Counted from the stretch's first letter, positions 36,725-50,281 are shown. The stretch: 64,000 nucleotides of DNA from Gymnopilus junonius (GCA_015501075.1 JADNYJ010000065.1:62001-126000), one strand, 5' to 3'. Translations and numbers: made by a program. Notes: generated by a model from the letters alone, not told the origin.

Positions 36725-36936
36725 CACTGCTGGCGCTGAGGAGTGTTTCTTGAGGAAACAGTACCTAGGAAACACGTCATATGACTTTTTTCTACTGTTT
36801 CCTCGAGAAACATCGGTCGGCCATACCAAATTAGGTAAGGCCGAATACTGGTTTCTGGAGAAACACCCAAAAGAAATCAGGTGACGTGTTTCTTTCGGGC
36901 TGTTTCCCAAAGAAACAGAGGTCAATGCCAGCAGTG
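36725..36936 (-). mobile_element. Palindrome-rich miniature element, copy 3 (212 bp)
   Basis: Directly abuts copy 2 with no spacer (GCCAGCAGTG then CACTGCTGGC) and has the same orientation. Slightly more diverged (GTTTCCTCGAGAAAC). Its right end is 35 bp from the TATATAA box of dehydrogenase copy 2. Confidence 0.76.
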
Positions 36937-37062
36937 CGAGTCGCCTGAGGTTAAATATCTGCCACCCGACATATATAAGCCTTATCTAAAACTCAAGCAA
37001 ACATGGAACACATTGCTTTTGATACGCATCCGTCTCTTGACCTCGACCAAGTCTTTAAAGCG

Positions 37063-38453
37063 ATGGTTAATCCAACCAAAATCTTCATGACAGGCGTCAC
37101 AGGTACGATCTTCAGTGCTTTCGTTTCGTCATGTTATGTAATTTACGTTTGTAATTCTTTTGAAAAGGCTTTATCGGACCAGCTGTTCTACAACGTCTGT
37201 TAGATCACAATGAAGCTTCACAATTTCATATCACTGCCTTGTTCGTTCCCCAACCAAAACTGAAACGCTGCGAAGTTTGGGAGTCAACACTATCACTGGT
37301 TCTTTGGAAGACCTTGTTTTGACTGAAAATCTGGCTGCGGACGCTGATATAGTTATTGCAATGGTATGTTCCTCTTCCCCCACTATTACATTCACCATCT
37401 CGCTCATTACTTTTTGAACGACTTAGGCCGATGCTGATAACCTCGATGTTGCCAAAGCTGTCCTTAGAGGTATGAAAAGATATCACAAAGCATCTGGTAC
37501 CGTGCCCACTTTAATCCATACCGTACGACAAGTACTTTCATTTCAACCCGGTGACCTCCCTTGACTCGCATCAAATAGTCTGGTACAGGCGTTGTTGCGG
37601 ACGCGGCCTCTGGCGATCATGCTTCCGATATCATTTACGACGATATAAATGCGGACCAGATTGAGCTCTGCCAGAGACACAACCACACAGACATGTTGAC
37701 CTTGCAATCGTACAGGCTGACCAAGAAGGTACTATAATCTTTTATTTTACCATAAGGCCCCCCAACTAACATTCAACTTTAGGATATGTCAAGGCGTACA
37801 TCATCCTCCCTCCATGGTTTACGGCCTTGGTAGTGGCCGTCTTCTTGACCTAGGAGTTCGCAACAAGTTTTCTATCGTATTCCCGCAGCTCATAAAAGCG
37901 GCCCTCGTTCGTGGTAGAAGTGGCGTTTTTGGAGCAGGGAAGAATGTATGGAATAACGTTCATGTGGATGATAGTAAGTCTCGTCATCATTTCTTTAACC
38001 CTGAATTGCACTAATAAATCTGTCCGAACAGTTGTCGACCTGTACATTATTTTGTTCGACACGATTAGAGAAAAGAAAGCAGGATTGGGTCATGGTCGTG
38101 AAGGATACTACTTCGCAGAGAACGGAGAACATAGTATATATGAATTAGGCAAAGCTATCGGGGAAGGACTTGTCGCCCTAGGAAGAGCTACCATCGCAGA
38201 GCCAAGTGCGTTCACAAACGCAGAGATTGACTTCTTTTTCCAGGTAACAATGACGTAGCCTCTCCAGACAGAATATCACGACTGACTTTATTGTTCGCAA
38301 CAGGGCTCCACATTCTGGGACAGGAACTCACGGGCTCGCGCGAGTCGGGCAAGATCGCTCGGTTGGCATCCTGTCAAGACGTCAAAGGATATGCTAGACA
38401 GTATACAAAAGGAGATTGAAGCAATCTTAGAGAGCGAAAATAAGAGCCAATAG
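37063..38453 (+). pseudogene. NAD(P)-binding Rossmann protein, copy 2, frame-damaged
   Basis: Paralog of the gene at 34367, with the same exon plan and starting MVNPTKIFMTGVTGFIGPAV (an upstream in-frame ATG at 37003 is possible). Relative to copy 1 and to its own downstream frame it lacks single bases at three places: near 37242 (ALVRSPTK becomes LFVPQPK), near 37673 (after DADQIE) and near 37812 (ILPSMVYGLGSG is split). The end is well preserved: GREGYYFAENGEHSIYELGK, then GSTFWDRNSRARASRARSLG and a TAG at 38451-38453. TATATAA at 36972-36978. A pseudogene unless the missing bases are assembly errors. Confidence 0.7.
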
Positions 38454-40156
38454 GTAGCTGACCTTGATTGCTTTTGTATGTTGGATGTTGACACAATGCA
38501 GGTTAAGTGGGTGTTGAGTGGGTGTATTAGCCAGAGAACTGAGCGTCGTTATACGAGGTCATATTCATTAGCTTTGTCGCATTATCGTATCGAACTTTCA
38601 ATTGTATTCGCAGCGGCCGAGCCTGTCTCAGCAAGGAACAACGATTCTCATGGCCGGTGATAGTTTTACTAGTAGAAATTACTTCTGCGCCGATTCTGCA
38701 TGTAATGTTTGGCTAGGCTTGGCTACACGTCTACGTATCCTCCGCAGCCCGGCTCCGCGCCTTTCCGTTGCATTCCCTTTCGTTGACCGAGTCAGTGCCT
38801 ATCATCCATCTGTCCTCATAATGGTCTCTATGGACTCGTCTCTTCCTCTCGAGCTTACGCATCTCTATTGCTCCGAGCATGTGTAGAAAAGGCTGTATCG
38901 ACTAAAAACAACCCACATTGGACTCAATCTGCACAATGTCTTCCTAGGATTGTGGAGGTCGTCGGCCGGTCACCATGTTGTTTAAAAGCAATCCGAAGCT
39001 TTTGCCACGCTTGAGGGTTACGCAGTTATATATAGGTTTCGTCGACTCTTCCCCAGCCTCGGCGGACAATTGCCGCGCGCTTTCATGTACACGCATTATT
39101 AAACAACTCTTGGCATTCCTGGACGGAGGATCGTTGCCAAATATCGCCTCGCCCTACAAAGGTACTGACTTTCTATTTCTGCGCAGCTTGTCTCTCACAC
39201 TTGTCACTTGCCAGCTCTTTTGTAGTTCTTTTTGCCCTAGCCTTGTTCCTTTCTTGCTGTTCCTCTGGGAGCTCTCTTTCAGGTACTCAAACGGCACTCA
39301 TACCCAAATCGGAAACTGTCTAGACACCTACTGTTCGAGCAGTAATCATTCGCAATACACAAATATGGGTCCCAAATATCATGCCTGAGAATGACTGTAT
39401 CCCCTTGGTTTAATCTGTTGGTGAAATCCATCACGACACGTTTAGGTTGATCGTACATAAGACAACTCTGGACAAGAGGCGTGGCTTACCATCATCTGCA
39501 CTACCGGAATTATCTGTTTCATGACTGCGCTGGGCGGGACATCTGTGCGACGGTCTGCATACCACGATACGATGTATGGGCGCTTCTGATCCATGATTCT
39601 AATTTCTCAGCATAGTCATGTGTATTATCGTGCCTTCTTGCAAGTTGCCCATCTGAAATCAAGGCTTGCGATCAGACCTTACATAGCAACATTTCATATT
39701 CTAAAATCCGGCTCAAATTTGGACTGATTCTGCTCTGGCTATCCCAAGGCCGAAGAAGTATTTTTCAGCTGAGTGCAACGTGCCCCCTCTTCCCGGTGTG
39801 CTTTCAGTCTTGATCCAGCTGCGGAAAATAGAGTGGACTTCCGTCGCCCACGTCGGGTACCAATATAACCTGTATGATCCGTCACCGGCGTTCACGATGA
39901 CCACCCATTAGCCGTCGGAGGTACCTTACTATGCATCGGCAGTGTTCAAGGGGTGAGTGGTCAACTGTCCATTTTATTCAGAGTTTTATTCTATCTGTCA
40001 TCTATCCTTCCTGTGGCAGAGCAGATGCTAACCGTTTGCAGCGACTTTCTCCAGAGGATTGGATCCCGACTTCTGGACATCCACAAATGTTGGCTTGACT
40101 CGTAGGTCCACTTTTTTTAATCTGCAACGTGTCTGTAATGCATCTGAGTCTATTGG
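38454..40156. other. Intergenic, no gene recognised
   Basis: Short frames only; one minus-strand frame (39713-39904) reads smoothly but has no ATG and no known domain. Confidence 0.45.
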
Positions 40157-40163
40157 TATAAAG
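40157..40163 (+). promoter_or_regulatory. TATA box of the peroxidase gene
   Basis: TATAAAG, 74 bp upstream of the peroxidase ATG at 40231. Confidence 0.55.
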
Positions 40164-40230
40164 GCGCTAGCTAGATTTTCCAAGACCCCCAGGGTATCCA
40201 ACCATCCAGGGATTGCAATCTCAGCTAACA

Positions 40231-41602
<1,372 letters not shown>

Positions 41603-42226
41603 TCTTTCATATACATGGTATTCTTCACGTCACTTTTATTTATTGAGCTAGCCTAAAGGCTCGTAAATATTTGCGCCTCATTCATCTTTAGATTATTCTT
41701 TTAATATTCCATAATTTATTTAAACTCGGTATAGATCGTACACTATGTATCGTTGGGTACATTTCTCCATGTCTAGATGACAACGTGTTACTTCAGCTTC
41801 ATCTTTTAGTTTGGCACTCAAATGACTCGAACACTCAGCATTAGATCACCTGCTGTTATCTGAGAAAGCAACATACTCTAATCCTTTGTATCCAACGACT
41901 GGGGTCGACGATTGCTAAAGAGAACACTGCAATGGACAAAAACGGAAGGTGTGATTCAGATGGACGTGTTGGAAATTAATTTCTGGCAAGGCCTGATGTT
42001 GAGGGAGTTACGTTTCATTTCGCCTCCGCGAAATATTCTCAAAATATTTGTAGCAGTGCTTTGGAAGATTATAATTCGAGGCTCAAGGGTTTAAATTGAA
42101 GAATGATTCAACACTACATCGGTACTGTAATCTTTCCTGCGGACAAGGAACCCATTACCGGCACAAGGTCGCAACTAAAGAAAAATTTTAATGCAACTCA
42201 GCCCAACATTCCAAATCATGACCCAC
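41603..42226. other. Intergenic, no gene recognised
   Basis: A+T-rich 3' regions of the two convergent neighbours; no gene seen. Confidence 0.5.
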
Positions 42227-42538
42227 CTAGTTTTGTGACCAAGAGCCAGAGCCAGAAACAGATCCTCCAGGAGAGATGGGCATGTTGAGAGTACCCGTTA
42301 TCTTGACCTTATTGGCGAGGGTGATCTCTAATTCCTCCGGACCAATACGGCCCTCAAAGAGGTGGGTAGAGGTGAGATCCCTTGGCTGATTGAACTCCAA
42401 AGTGGCGTTGAAGCATTTGAAGGGCGGGACGCTGTTGCCGAGACTTCCGACATAGTTGTAGTTGACACCATCAACAGTGAACGATGCAGTGAAATGGGTG
42501 CCATTCTTGCAGTTGATGAAACCGTCAACAGTACGCAT
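42227..42538 (-). CDS. Small protein of the four-copy family, copy 2
   Basis: Most diverged member. Proposed start MRTVDGFINCKNGTHFTASF at 42538 after an acceptor at 42549 (TTCTCACAG), so the upstream exon would be non-coding; 103 residues. It keeps the family core: FTVDGVNYNY, VPPFKC, LTSTHLFEGRIG, GTLNMPISPG and the end SGSGSWSQN. TATAAAAG-type box upstream near 42665-42676 on the reverse strand. The alternative is a longer N-terminus from an undetected first exon. Function unknown. Confidence 0.6.
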   Translation of the reverse strand: MRTVDGFINCKNGTHFTASFTVDGVNYNYVGSLGNSVPPFKCFNATLEFNQPRDLTSTHLFEGRIGPEELEITLANKVKITGTLNMPISPGGSVSGSGSWSQN

Positions 42539-42676
42539 TGTGAAATTTCTGTGAGAAATGACAAGTTCGTTAGATAGCTTGTCGGGACCCAAATAGATGA
42601 GCGAATTCACCCTTAAGATGGTTTAGATGAATGAGAGGGTCTGGGGTCTGGGATGGTTTATAAGGCCTTTTATACA

Positions 42677-44033
42677 ATGACAACATCCTGACTAATGGAA
42701 ATGATACTATAATTGATCCAAGAAATAATGTTCAGAAGAGTGCTGTGAATGAGGGATGAGTACAGTAACAGTTCCCTTGACTTGCGATATGGAATTGGTA
42801 GCTCTAATTGAAGGGTATTTACAGAATTGAGTCATTTGGGAAATGGTAAAGGGGAGATAATAAAATAACCGCAAGATCTTACCTCAAGGAAAACTTTGAT
42901 GGCAGCTTCGGCATGCAGGACGGGTCCCGTCGAAATATGATCAAAAATAGAAGAAGAATAGAAGAAGATTTAATAGAAAAGATAAATGAAGGACGAATTT
43001 CTTGAAGCTGGACTTAGCACGGAGAATCCCAACATGAAGAATACAGGTGATGGAAGACATCATTCACCAGGTGGAATTACATCTAAAATCAAGCAGTCAG
43101 CTAGATAGGACATGAAAGATGAATCAAAGAGACAGACCCGAGTTGGCAGAAGACTATGAAGGTGTCAGCCTGTTGTCGATTACAACTGCTTTGCTTGCAT
43201 CATTAAGACTTTCCAAACCCTTTCTGGATCCAGCTCCCTTATACTTGACTTCCTCCTTCCGTTTTCGCCTCCTTCAGGTCTCCAACATATGCCCGTGGCG
43301 CAGAAGGAATCCTTGATGTTTGTCCTCATTAGTTGAAGAAGTCGCAACTTGCTCTGTAGGCCATACGCGATACATGACAAGAAGATATTCTAAGAATAAA
43401 GAGATGCAAGATTAAGCAGCATAAGTCAACGTAGGTAAATTCACGTACATTTTCGACCTCGGTAAAGGAGGGAAGTCTTCCTCAACAAGCAGCTTCCATG
43501 AACATAGCGCAATGGGCATTGGGTACCCAGTCAGTTCACAAAAAAAATTCCAGCAATTGATGAACCTGCGGAATTGTCGTGAATGTTGAAGAACATGTGG
43601 CCTAACGCCAGAATTAGTGCCTTCACAAACCTCACAAGTCGAGCAGAGGCTCCGTATGCTGAGAAGCACTGGTCAGAATAATCTTGAATGCAAGATTGTT
43701 TGTCCAAGATGAGAAGTAGATGCGTAATACATGAAGGGAAAAAAAGCTCGAAAGTTTAGTGAAGATCTCGTGACAATCATCAATGATTGCTTATGAAATT
43801 ATTTTAGCTTCATCTTCGGTAGTGGCTACATGGAATCGGAAGGGCACAATGCTCTTCAATCCTTCATAGACGGCTCTTTACTAGATAGAGTACTCGAAGG
43901 TGTGTCTTGCATTTTATTATCACAATACACCATCCGATCCTTAGTAGTTGTTCATCCGACTTCTAGCAGTCCTTTATTCACGTTGGCCTATTTTCTCATT
44001 TCAAGAGAACTTAGCATGACGTTCGTCAAAGGC
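42677..44033. other. Intergenic left of the retrotransposon
   Basis: No supported gene; several short frames only. It ends at the 5-bp target site of the retrotransposon. Confidence 0.45.
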
Positions 44034-44038
44034 TTCCA

Positions 44039-44380
44039 TGTGATGATCTGCTCGTCGAGATGCGTCTTCGGACTGGGTATATTTTTAGCTCATTATATTT
44101 TTAGCATCTCATTCTCATCTATTGGACTTGATCATATTTCATTCATTCCCTGACTCATCATTCCTTCATTCATTCTCAGACTATCGGACTCTTAACCAGT
44201 TAGCCACTCCTTTTCTTTATCGTTAGCCTCTCTTTTCCTTTTCCTATAAAAGCCTCCATAGCTTCACTTGTAAATTCCTCGTAGGATCAACTCCAATAGT
44301 ATTGATCCATTCCCACATTCTTCCACCTCCGAGTCACTCTCTCTCCTTTTCATTTTTGACCCGGATCACGGATCTTTACA
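44039..44380 (+). repeat. Left LTR
   Basis: 342 bp. Differs from the right LTR by nine clear substitutions, every one a CpG transition, plus one small indel region; in eight of nine the left copy has the TpG/CpA state. Confidence 0.93.
44245..44251 (+). promoter_or_regulatory. LTR promoter TATA box
   Basis: TATAAAA, 36 bp upstream of 44281. The self-priming model predicts transcription starting at or near GTAGGATCAA (44281), which makes R+U5 about 100 bp. Confidence 0.65.
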
Positions 44381-44383
44381 AGT

Positions 44384-44393
44384 TTGATCCTAC
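44384..44393 (+). other. Self-primer binding site
   Basis: TTGATCCTAC pairs with GTAGGATCAA at the predicted 5' end of the element's own RNA (44281-44290). Confidence 0.75.
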
Positions 44394-44530
44394 CACTGAA
44401 CTATCGTCAACGTTCTTCTTGACTGTCAATAAACCTCTGGTCATTGTCGACATTCTCTGGACTGTCAACCACTGCCTTGGAACCGTCACCGAGCTGTCAA
44501 CCATTTATCCCTTGATTGTCAGCCTCGCCC

Positions 44531-45671
44531 ATGGCATCCGTCTTGAATCATCTCACTCAACTTCCCTTGTCTGCGGCTCCCAACATAGGCAATCAGACTA
44601 TCAACAATCCGTATCCTGCTGCACCTCAAGTTCTCCCTCATGAGGTCACTATGACCATAACCAACCCCAATATGTGACCGACCTCATGCGCATGTTTGGC
44701 ATTTTGATGGAAAACCAGATCGCCTTTCAACAAACTCTCGCTCAGGTCTTTATGCAGCAGCAACAACAGCCTGCCCCGCCGCCTCCCGCTAAGCCTCTAG
44801 GAATGGCCGTCAAAGTTCGAAACCCTCGGATTTTCTCTGGGAAGCACGAAGAAGTTATTCCTTTCCTCCATGAAATTGAACGCATCGTTGCCTTCAACTC
44901 GATTAGTTTTCCTACTGACCATCATAAAGTCCTCTTCCTATCGCTCTACCTCAAGGATGGGATCCTGGTGAATGGTTCAACTATCTCGAGACTTCTTCTT
45001 CCCCCTGCTTTTCAATTGGCCAAATTTCATTGCTACTTTCAAGCAGAAGTTTCAAGACCCGCTCGTGTTCAGAACTCCCAATGTAAACTCGACAATCTTT
45101 GCCAGACTGGTTTGGCGCATGCCTATCTTACTCGTTTTCTCGAAATCTCTTCGCACCTCGATCTTACCGAACAAAGCAAGATCAAGTATTTCCTTCGAGG
45201 ACTCAAGCCTATGGTCAAGGACGCTCTTGTCAATGTCATGGACAAACCTTTGACTTTGATGGCTTGGGAACCCATTGTCCTCACGATTGATTCCAACGTT
45301 TCGAACGCGAAGCTCAGAGGAAAGAAGACGATCAGAAGAAGGCCCCAAAGCAACAGCAACGCGGCTCCTCACGTCAAGAATCACCTGCCATTACCCTTCC
45401 GTCTACCACTATGACTTCTTTGACCACCAACGATGTTGTTCCTATGGATGTCGATGCTATCACTACCACACCCGCGACTGGTCCTCGAGGCCCTCTTACG
45501 AAGCAGGAATGCGATCATCGAATCAAGAACAACCTCTGTCTTTACTGTGGTCACCCTGGGCACACCGTTGAAAACTGTAGGAAGTGTCAAGCTAAACACA
45601 GCGCCAAGAATAACTCCTTGGCGCCTACTTCCAACAGCACACAGGGAAAAGCCAAGCCGGAGAAGAAGTAG
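44531..45671 (+). pseudogene. gag: Retrotransposon gag, interrupted
   Basis: A first frame begins MASVLNHLTQLPLSAAPNIG at 44531 and stops at about 44676; the next frames carry a Gln/Pro-rich stretch, then the retrotransposon Gag core (NPRIFSGKHEEVIPFLHEIE, later FLRGLKPMVKDALVNV) split between frames. A zinc knuckle of CX2CX4HX4C type (CLYCGHPGHTVENC) lies at about 45539-45580. At least three frame changes are needed to read it through. Confidence 0.82.
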
Positions 45672-45689
45672 TTCCAACTTCTTCGGTGA

Positions 45690-48600
45690 AGATGGAGCTG
45701 ATCTTCTCCCTCTCCGTCGACCCCCGCCTTTCATCCAAGCCAAGAACGGTGATTGGTTTTCTATTTCTGTGATTCCTAATTTCTTGTTGCATCATCATGT
45801 CCATACCGATCCTTTGAACAGAGCTCATTTCTTCATTCCTATCACTCTGTCCTTTCCCAACCGAAAAGCACCAAGACTTTGCATTCATAGACTGTGGCTC
45901 GACAAAATCTCATATCAGTAATTGGTTTTCTCAATGTCATTCCTTACCCCGCATTGCCAAGCCTCATCCGATCCCGATTTATATGATCGATGATCACCCC
46001 TTACCTCCGGACTTCTTACACATGACATCATTGCTAAATTAAAAGTGCCGATCATTCCGAAGTCCTTCATCTCGGCATTGTCAACATGCGTACCCCATTC
46101 TTCTTGGTCTCGATTGGCTCAAGCAGCATAACCGGACATCGATTGGGTTACGGTAAGCTTACTCTTTCTTGCTGTGGTGCTAATCATTCCTTCCCCGTCT
46201 CTGCTTTCGGCAAAGGCTACAGTCTTGGAAGCCCGGAAGAATCCTCTCATTTCATTATTTCCTCTGTCGGTCTAGGCCTTCATCTTAATGGCAGTCCCTC
46301 TCGTGCTATTATCCCTGACCTTTCTTTAGCGCCGAAACCAACTCACGAAGTCTTTCCATCTGGGATTTTTGCTAATTTTAGGTCTTTCCCATCCATCCTT
46401 CATCCTGCAACTCTAAAGGCCCTAGTCGTGCCGAGCTAAAGCAATCTGGTTATCTCCCCCTCAACCTCGGACCCCGTCTATGGCCCTCCCAATAAGCCCA
46501 TCGACGTTTCTCATGTCACTCCGGGTCGATTCCACAAATATGCTAAAAACCAACAAATCTTCTGTATCTGGTATACGTCCAACAACGACCTTGAAGATCG
46601 TATCAACACTTTAACTTCTGAACCACCAACTGCGCCATGCTCACCAGCACAACCCCCTCCTGAACCTCCTCCGAAATTCCCTAATGACGTTCCTGATCCT
46701 GACGAGGAAATACGGCAACTCGTTCCTTCCAAATACCATGACTATCTCGATGTTTTCTCACCTATTGAAGTCCAATGGTTACCTGATCATCGACCTTACA
46801 ACATCAATATCGAACTCGAAGATGGTAAACAACCTCCTTTTGGCCCAATTTACTCCCTCTCTCCAGATGAACGAAAAGCCCTTTCGGATTATATTCAAGA
46901 ACATCTCGCAAAAGGTTTCATTCGATGTTCAACTTCATCTGCCACTGCTCCCATCCTGTTCATCAAATGGAAGACTGGCGACCTACGTCTTTGTGTGGAT
47001 TACCGTGGACTTAACGCTATCACCAAGAAGAATCGTTATCCCTTACCTCTCACACAAGATCTTATGGACCGGGTCACCGGCTGCGACAAATTCACCATCA
47101 TCGACCTCAAGAATGCTTTCAACCTTATCCACATCAAGGAGGGAGATTAGTGGAAGACTGCCTTTCATACCCATCTTGGCCTCTATGAGTACACTGTCAT
47201 GCCTTTTGGATTAACTAACGCACCTGCCACTTTCCAAGCTTTTATCCAGGATACTCTATGCGAATTCCTCGATATCACCTGCGTGGTTTACCTCGATGAC
47301 ATCCTCATTTTTTCAAAACCAGACCAAGACCACGACCACTTCATCTGTCAAGTCCTCAACTGCTTACACTCTGCTCATTTGTTCGCTAACGCCAAGAAAT
47401 GCGAATTTGATAAGTCTCACATTGAATATCTTGGATTTATCATTTCTTCTGCAGGTGTTCAAATGAATCCCAAGAAACTTAGCACTGTCACCGAGTGGCC
47501 GATTCCCAAGACTGTCAAGGACATTCAATTTTTCTAGGTTTCGCCAACTTTTACCGCCGTTTCATTCACCATTTCTCCGAAATTACTCTTCCCCTCACTT
47601 CCCTTACCACGAAAGCTGCCAAAGAAAACTTCAAAGGATTAACGAATGCCGCTCGTCAAGCTTTTGAATCCCTGAAACTCGCTTTCACCACTGCTCCTGT
47701 ACTTCGCCATTTCGATCCTCAACTCCCCTCTACCATCATCACAGATGCCTCCGACTTTGCTCTCGCCTCTATTCACCTCCAACCTGATGAGTCCGGTTTA
47801 CTTCATCCTGTCGCATATCATTCACGGAAGCTCTCCCCTGCGGAAATTAATTATGACATCCACAACAAGGAACTTCTGTCTATTGTCGACACCTTCTGTG
47901 ATATGCGTTCCTGGCTCATTGCATCTCCTCATCCCATCACTGTTATCTCCGATCACAAGAACCTTGAACACTTCATGACATCATGGGTACTCAATCGACG
48001 ACAAGCGCGCTGGGTGCTTCTATTATCCGAATATAATTTTCAATTGGATTACACCCCTGGACATCAGAATCGGCCGATGCTCCCTCAAGACGCCCCGATT
48101 TCGTACCTCAACAGGGGGATGACGTCCTCCTCGGTCAGCAAAAAATTCTTTTTACAGATTACCATTTACAATGCCTCTTTCCTCGCCTTTCCACTCCTAA
48201 CTCCACTTCCTCTCCTACTTCTTCCTCACCTTTTTCATCCACTCCTTCAACTTCTCCTCCCTCAATTTCCACCCTCTCTACCTTCAACCTCGACAATTCT
48301 GAACTTCTTCAAGACTTCAAGACTGCTTTCCATAATGACCTTGAATGGCGTGATGCCATTTCCAACCACAATCCTTCTTTTTCCCTTCAAGACACCTTGT
48401 TTTTCATAATGATCGACTCTTTGTCCCTAAATCTCTCCGCCCCCAAATCCTTCAATCTAGACATGATTCTGTTCTCGCTGGTCATCCTGGACGTGCCCGA
48501 ACTTTTGATCTCGTTCAACATGACTATTCTTGGCCAGATATGCGAAGATATGTTCACAATTATGTCACCTCCTGCGAACACTGCGCTCGTTCCAAGCACT

Positions 48601-49880
48601 CAACTCACAAGCCTTATGGACTTTTACAACCTCTCGATATTCCAGACCGTCCTTGGAAATCCATTTCCATGGACTTCATCGTGAAATTACCTCCATCCCA
48701 CAGCTACGATTCCATCTGGGTTATTTGTGATCGCATGACTCGTGCTGCTCACTTCATTCCCATCTGCGAATCCATGGATGCTCCAGAACTCACTCACATA
48801 TACCTCGATCGCTCTTCCGCTACCACGGCTTCCCTGAGTCCATTATCTCGGACCGTGGCTCTATTTTCATCTCCTCCTTTTTCACCAACCTCATGAAACT
48901 CTGTCGTACCAAGATGAAGCCTTCGACAGCTTATCATCCTCAAACTGATGGCCTCACCGAACGTACCAATCAGACTCTCGAAACCTACCTTCGCGTTTTC
49001 TGTTCATATCAACAGGACAACTGGGTAGACTACCTCGCTCTCGCCGAATTTTGCTTCAACAACACCATCAATTCCTCCACCCAACAAACTCCCTTCTTCG
49101 CCAATTTGGGATACAACCCCGACTTCGACATCAAGATCACAGAACGTACAACAAATCCTTCCTCCACAGAACTAGCAAACTGACTCGACACTATTCATTC
49201 TGAACTCCATGCAGAACTTTCCCATTCCAATCAATATATTTCCAATTCTACAACCGACATCATCTTCCCGCTCCCGAATTTAATATTGGCGACTACTTTG
49301 GCTCAACCGTCGAAACATCAAAACTACTCGTCCTTCTGACAAGCTCGACTATCATCGCATTGGTCCCTTTCTAATTTTAGATAAATGAGGCAATTCTTCT
49401 TTTCTTCTTAAATTACCTTCATCTCTTTCTAGATTACATCCCGTCTTTCATACTTCACTCCTTGAACCTTATATTTCTCCTTCTTCTATTCCGGACCGCA
49501 TTTCTTCTTCTCCACCTCCGAGCATTCAAATCCCGCATGACACCTCATCAGACATCGCCACTATCATCGATTCTCGATGCGTTGGACGACGTTACGACTA
49601 CTTTGTGCATTGGAAATCCCTACCTGACTCCGAAAATTCTTGGATTCCATTCGCCGAAATACCAACATCACTATACAATATTCTCGAACAATTTCATTGT
49701 CGAAACCCCACTCGTCCTCATCCTCCACGCTTTACACTCTCCGATGTCACTCGTCCTATTATCACCCATTGGGACGAACTTCCTCTCATGCCTGTTCAGC
49801 CCAATCACACGCCTCCTCGCGCTCCCTCACCACCACCAGAACCTTGGATGCATGATTACAAACCTCCCCAGCACTTAACC
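45690..49880 (+). pseudogene. pol: Retrotransposon pol (PR-RT-RH-IN-chromodomain), interrupted
   Basis: Reverse transcriptase spans about 46800-47540, with KNRYPLPL-type and MPFGLTNAPATFQ motifs and the YLDDILIF active site (47287-47312). A TAG at 47148-47150 replaces the Glu of the usual GDEWKTAF. RNase H follows (TDASDFALASIHL, HNKELLSIVD). Integrase spans about 48540-49180, with the zinc-finger remnant CEHCARSKH, WKSISMDFIVKLP and TAYHPQTDGLTERTNQTLE. TGA stops at 49181-49183 and 49386-49388 both sit where CGA Arg codons are expected. A C-terminal chromodomain-like piece (RRYDYFVHWKSLPDSENSWI) lies near 49590-49650. Several frameshifts separate these blocks. Confidence 0.88.
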
Positions 49881-49940
49881 ACATGATCTGGTCACCCAAT
49901 TCACGCTCCCCAGCGACTCGATCCCTGAAAAAGGGGGTAG

Positions 49941-50281
49941 TGTGATGATCCGCTCGTCGAGACCGTCTTCGGACTGGGTATATTTTTAGCTCGTTATATT
50001 TTTAGCATCTCATTCTCATCTATTGGACTTGATCATATTTCATTCATTCCCTGACTCGTCATTCCTTCATTCATTCTCGGACTATCAGACTCTTAACCAG
50101 TTAGCCACTCCTTTTCTTTATCGTTAGCCTCTCTTTTCCTTTTCCTATAAAAGCCTCCATAGCTTCACTTGTAAATTCCTCGTAGGATCAACTCCAATAG
50201 TATTGATCCATTCCCACGTTCTTCCGCCTCCGAGTCGCTCTCTCTCCTTTTCATTTTCGACCCGGATCACGGATCTTTACA
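49941..50281 (+). repeat. Right LTR
   Basis: 341 bp, preceded by the polypurine tract at 49928-49938. Retains CpG sites lost from the left LTR. Confidence 0.93.

Larger units (their letters stand above)
44039..50281 (+). mobile_element. Ty3/gypsy LTR retrotransposon, Tf1/sushi-like chromovirus, 6243 bp
   Basis: Complete element bounded by 5-bp duplications TTCCA (44034-44038 and 50282-50286). Left LTR 44039-44380, right LTR 49941-50281, both starting TG and ending CA. The primer site right after the left LTR (44384-44393, TTGATCCTAC) is the reverse complement of LTR bases 44281-44290, not of a tRNA; this is the self-priming arrangement known from Tf1 and sushi elements. A polypurine tract AAAAAGGGGG lies just before the right LTR. 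Gag, protease/RT/RNase H, integrase and a C-terminal chromodomain-like segment are all recognisable in that order, but stops and frameshifts interrupt them, so the copy is dead. Confidence 0.93.

Noticed and set aside
36027..36925. Several open frames with repeated MTCFLGTVSSRNT-like peptides
   Set aside because: They are translations of the non-coding 212-bp palindromic element in several frames and orientations.
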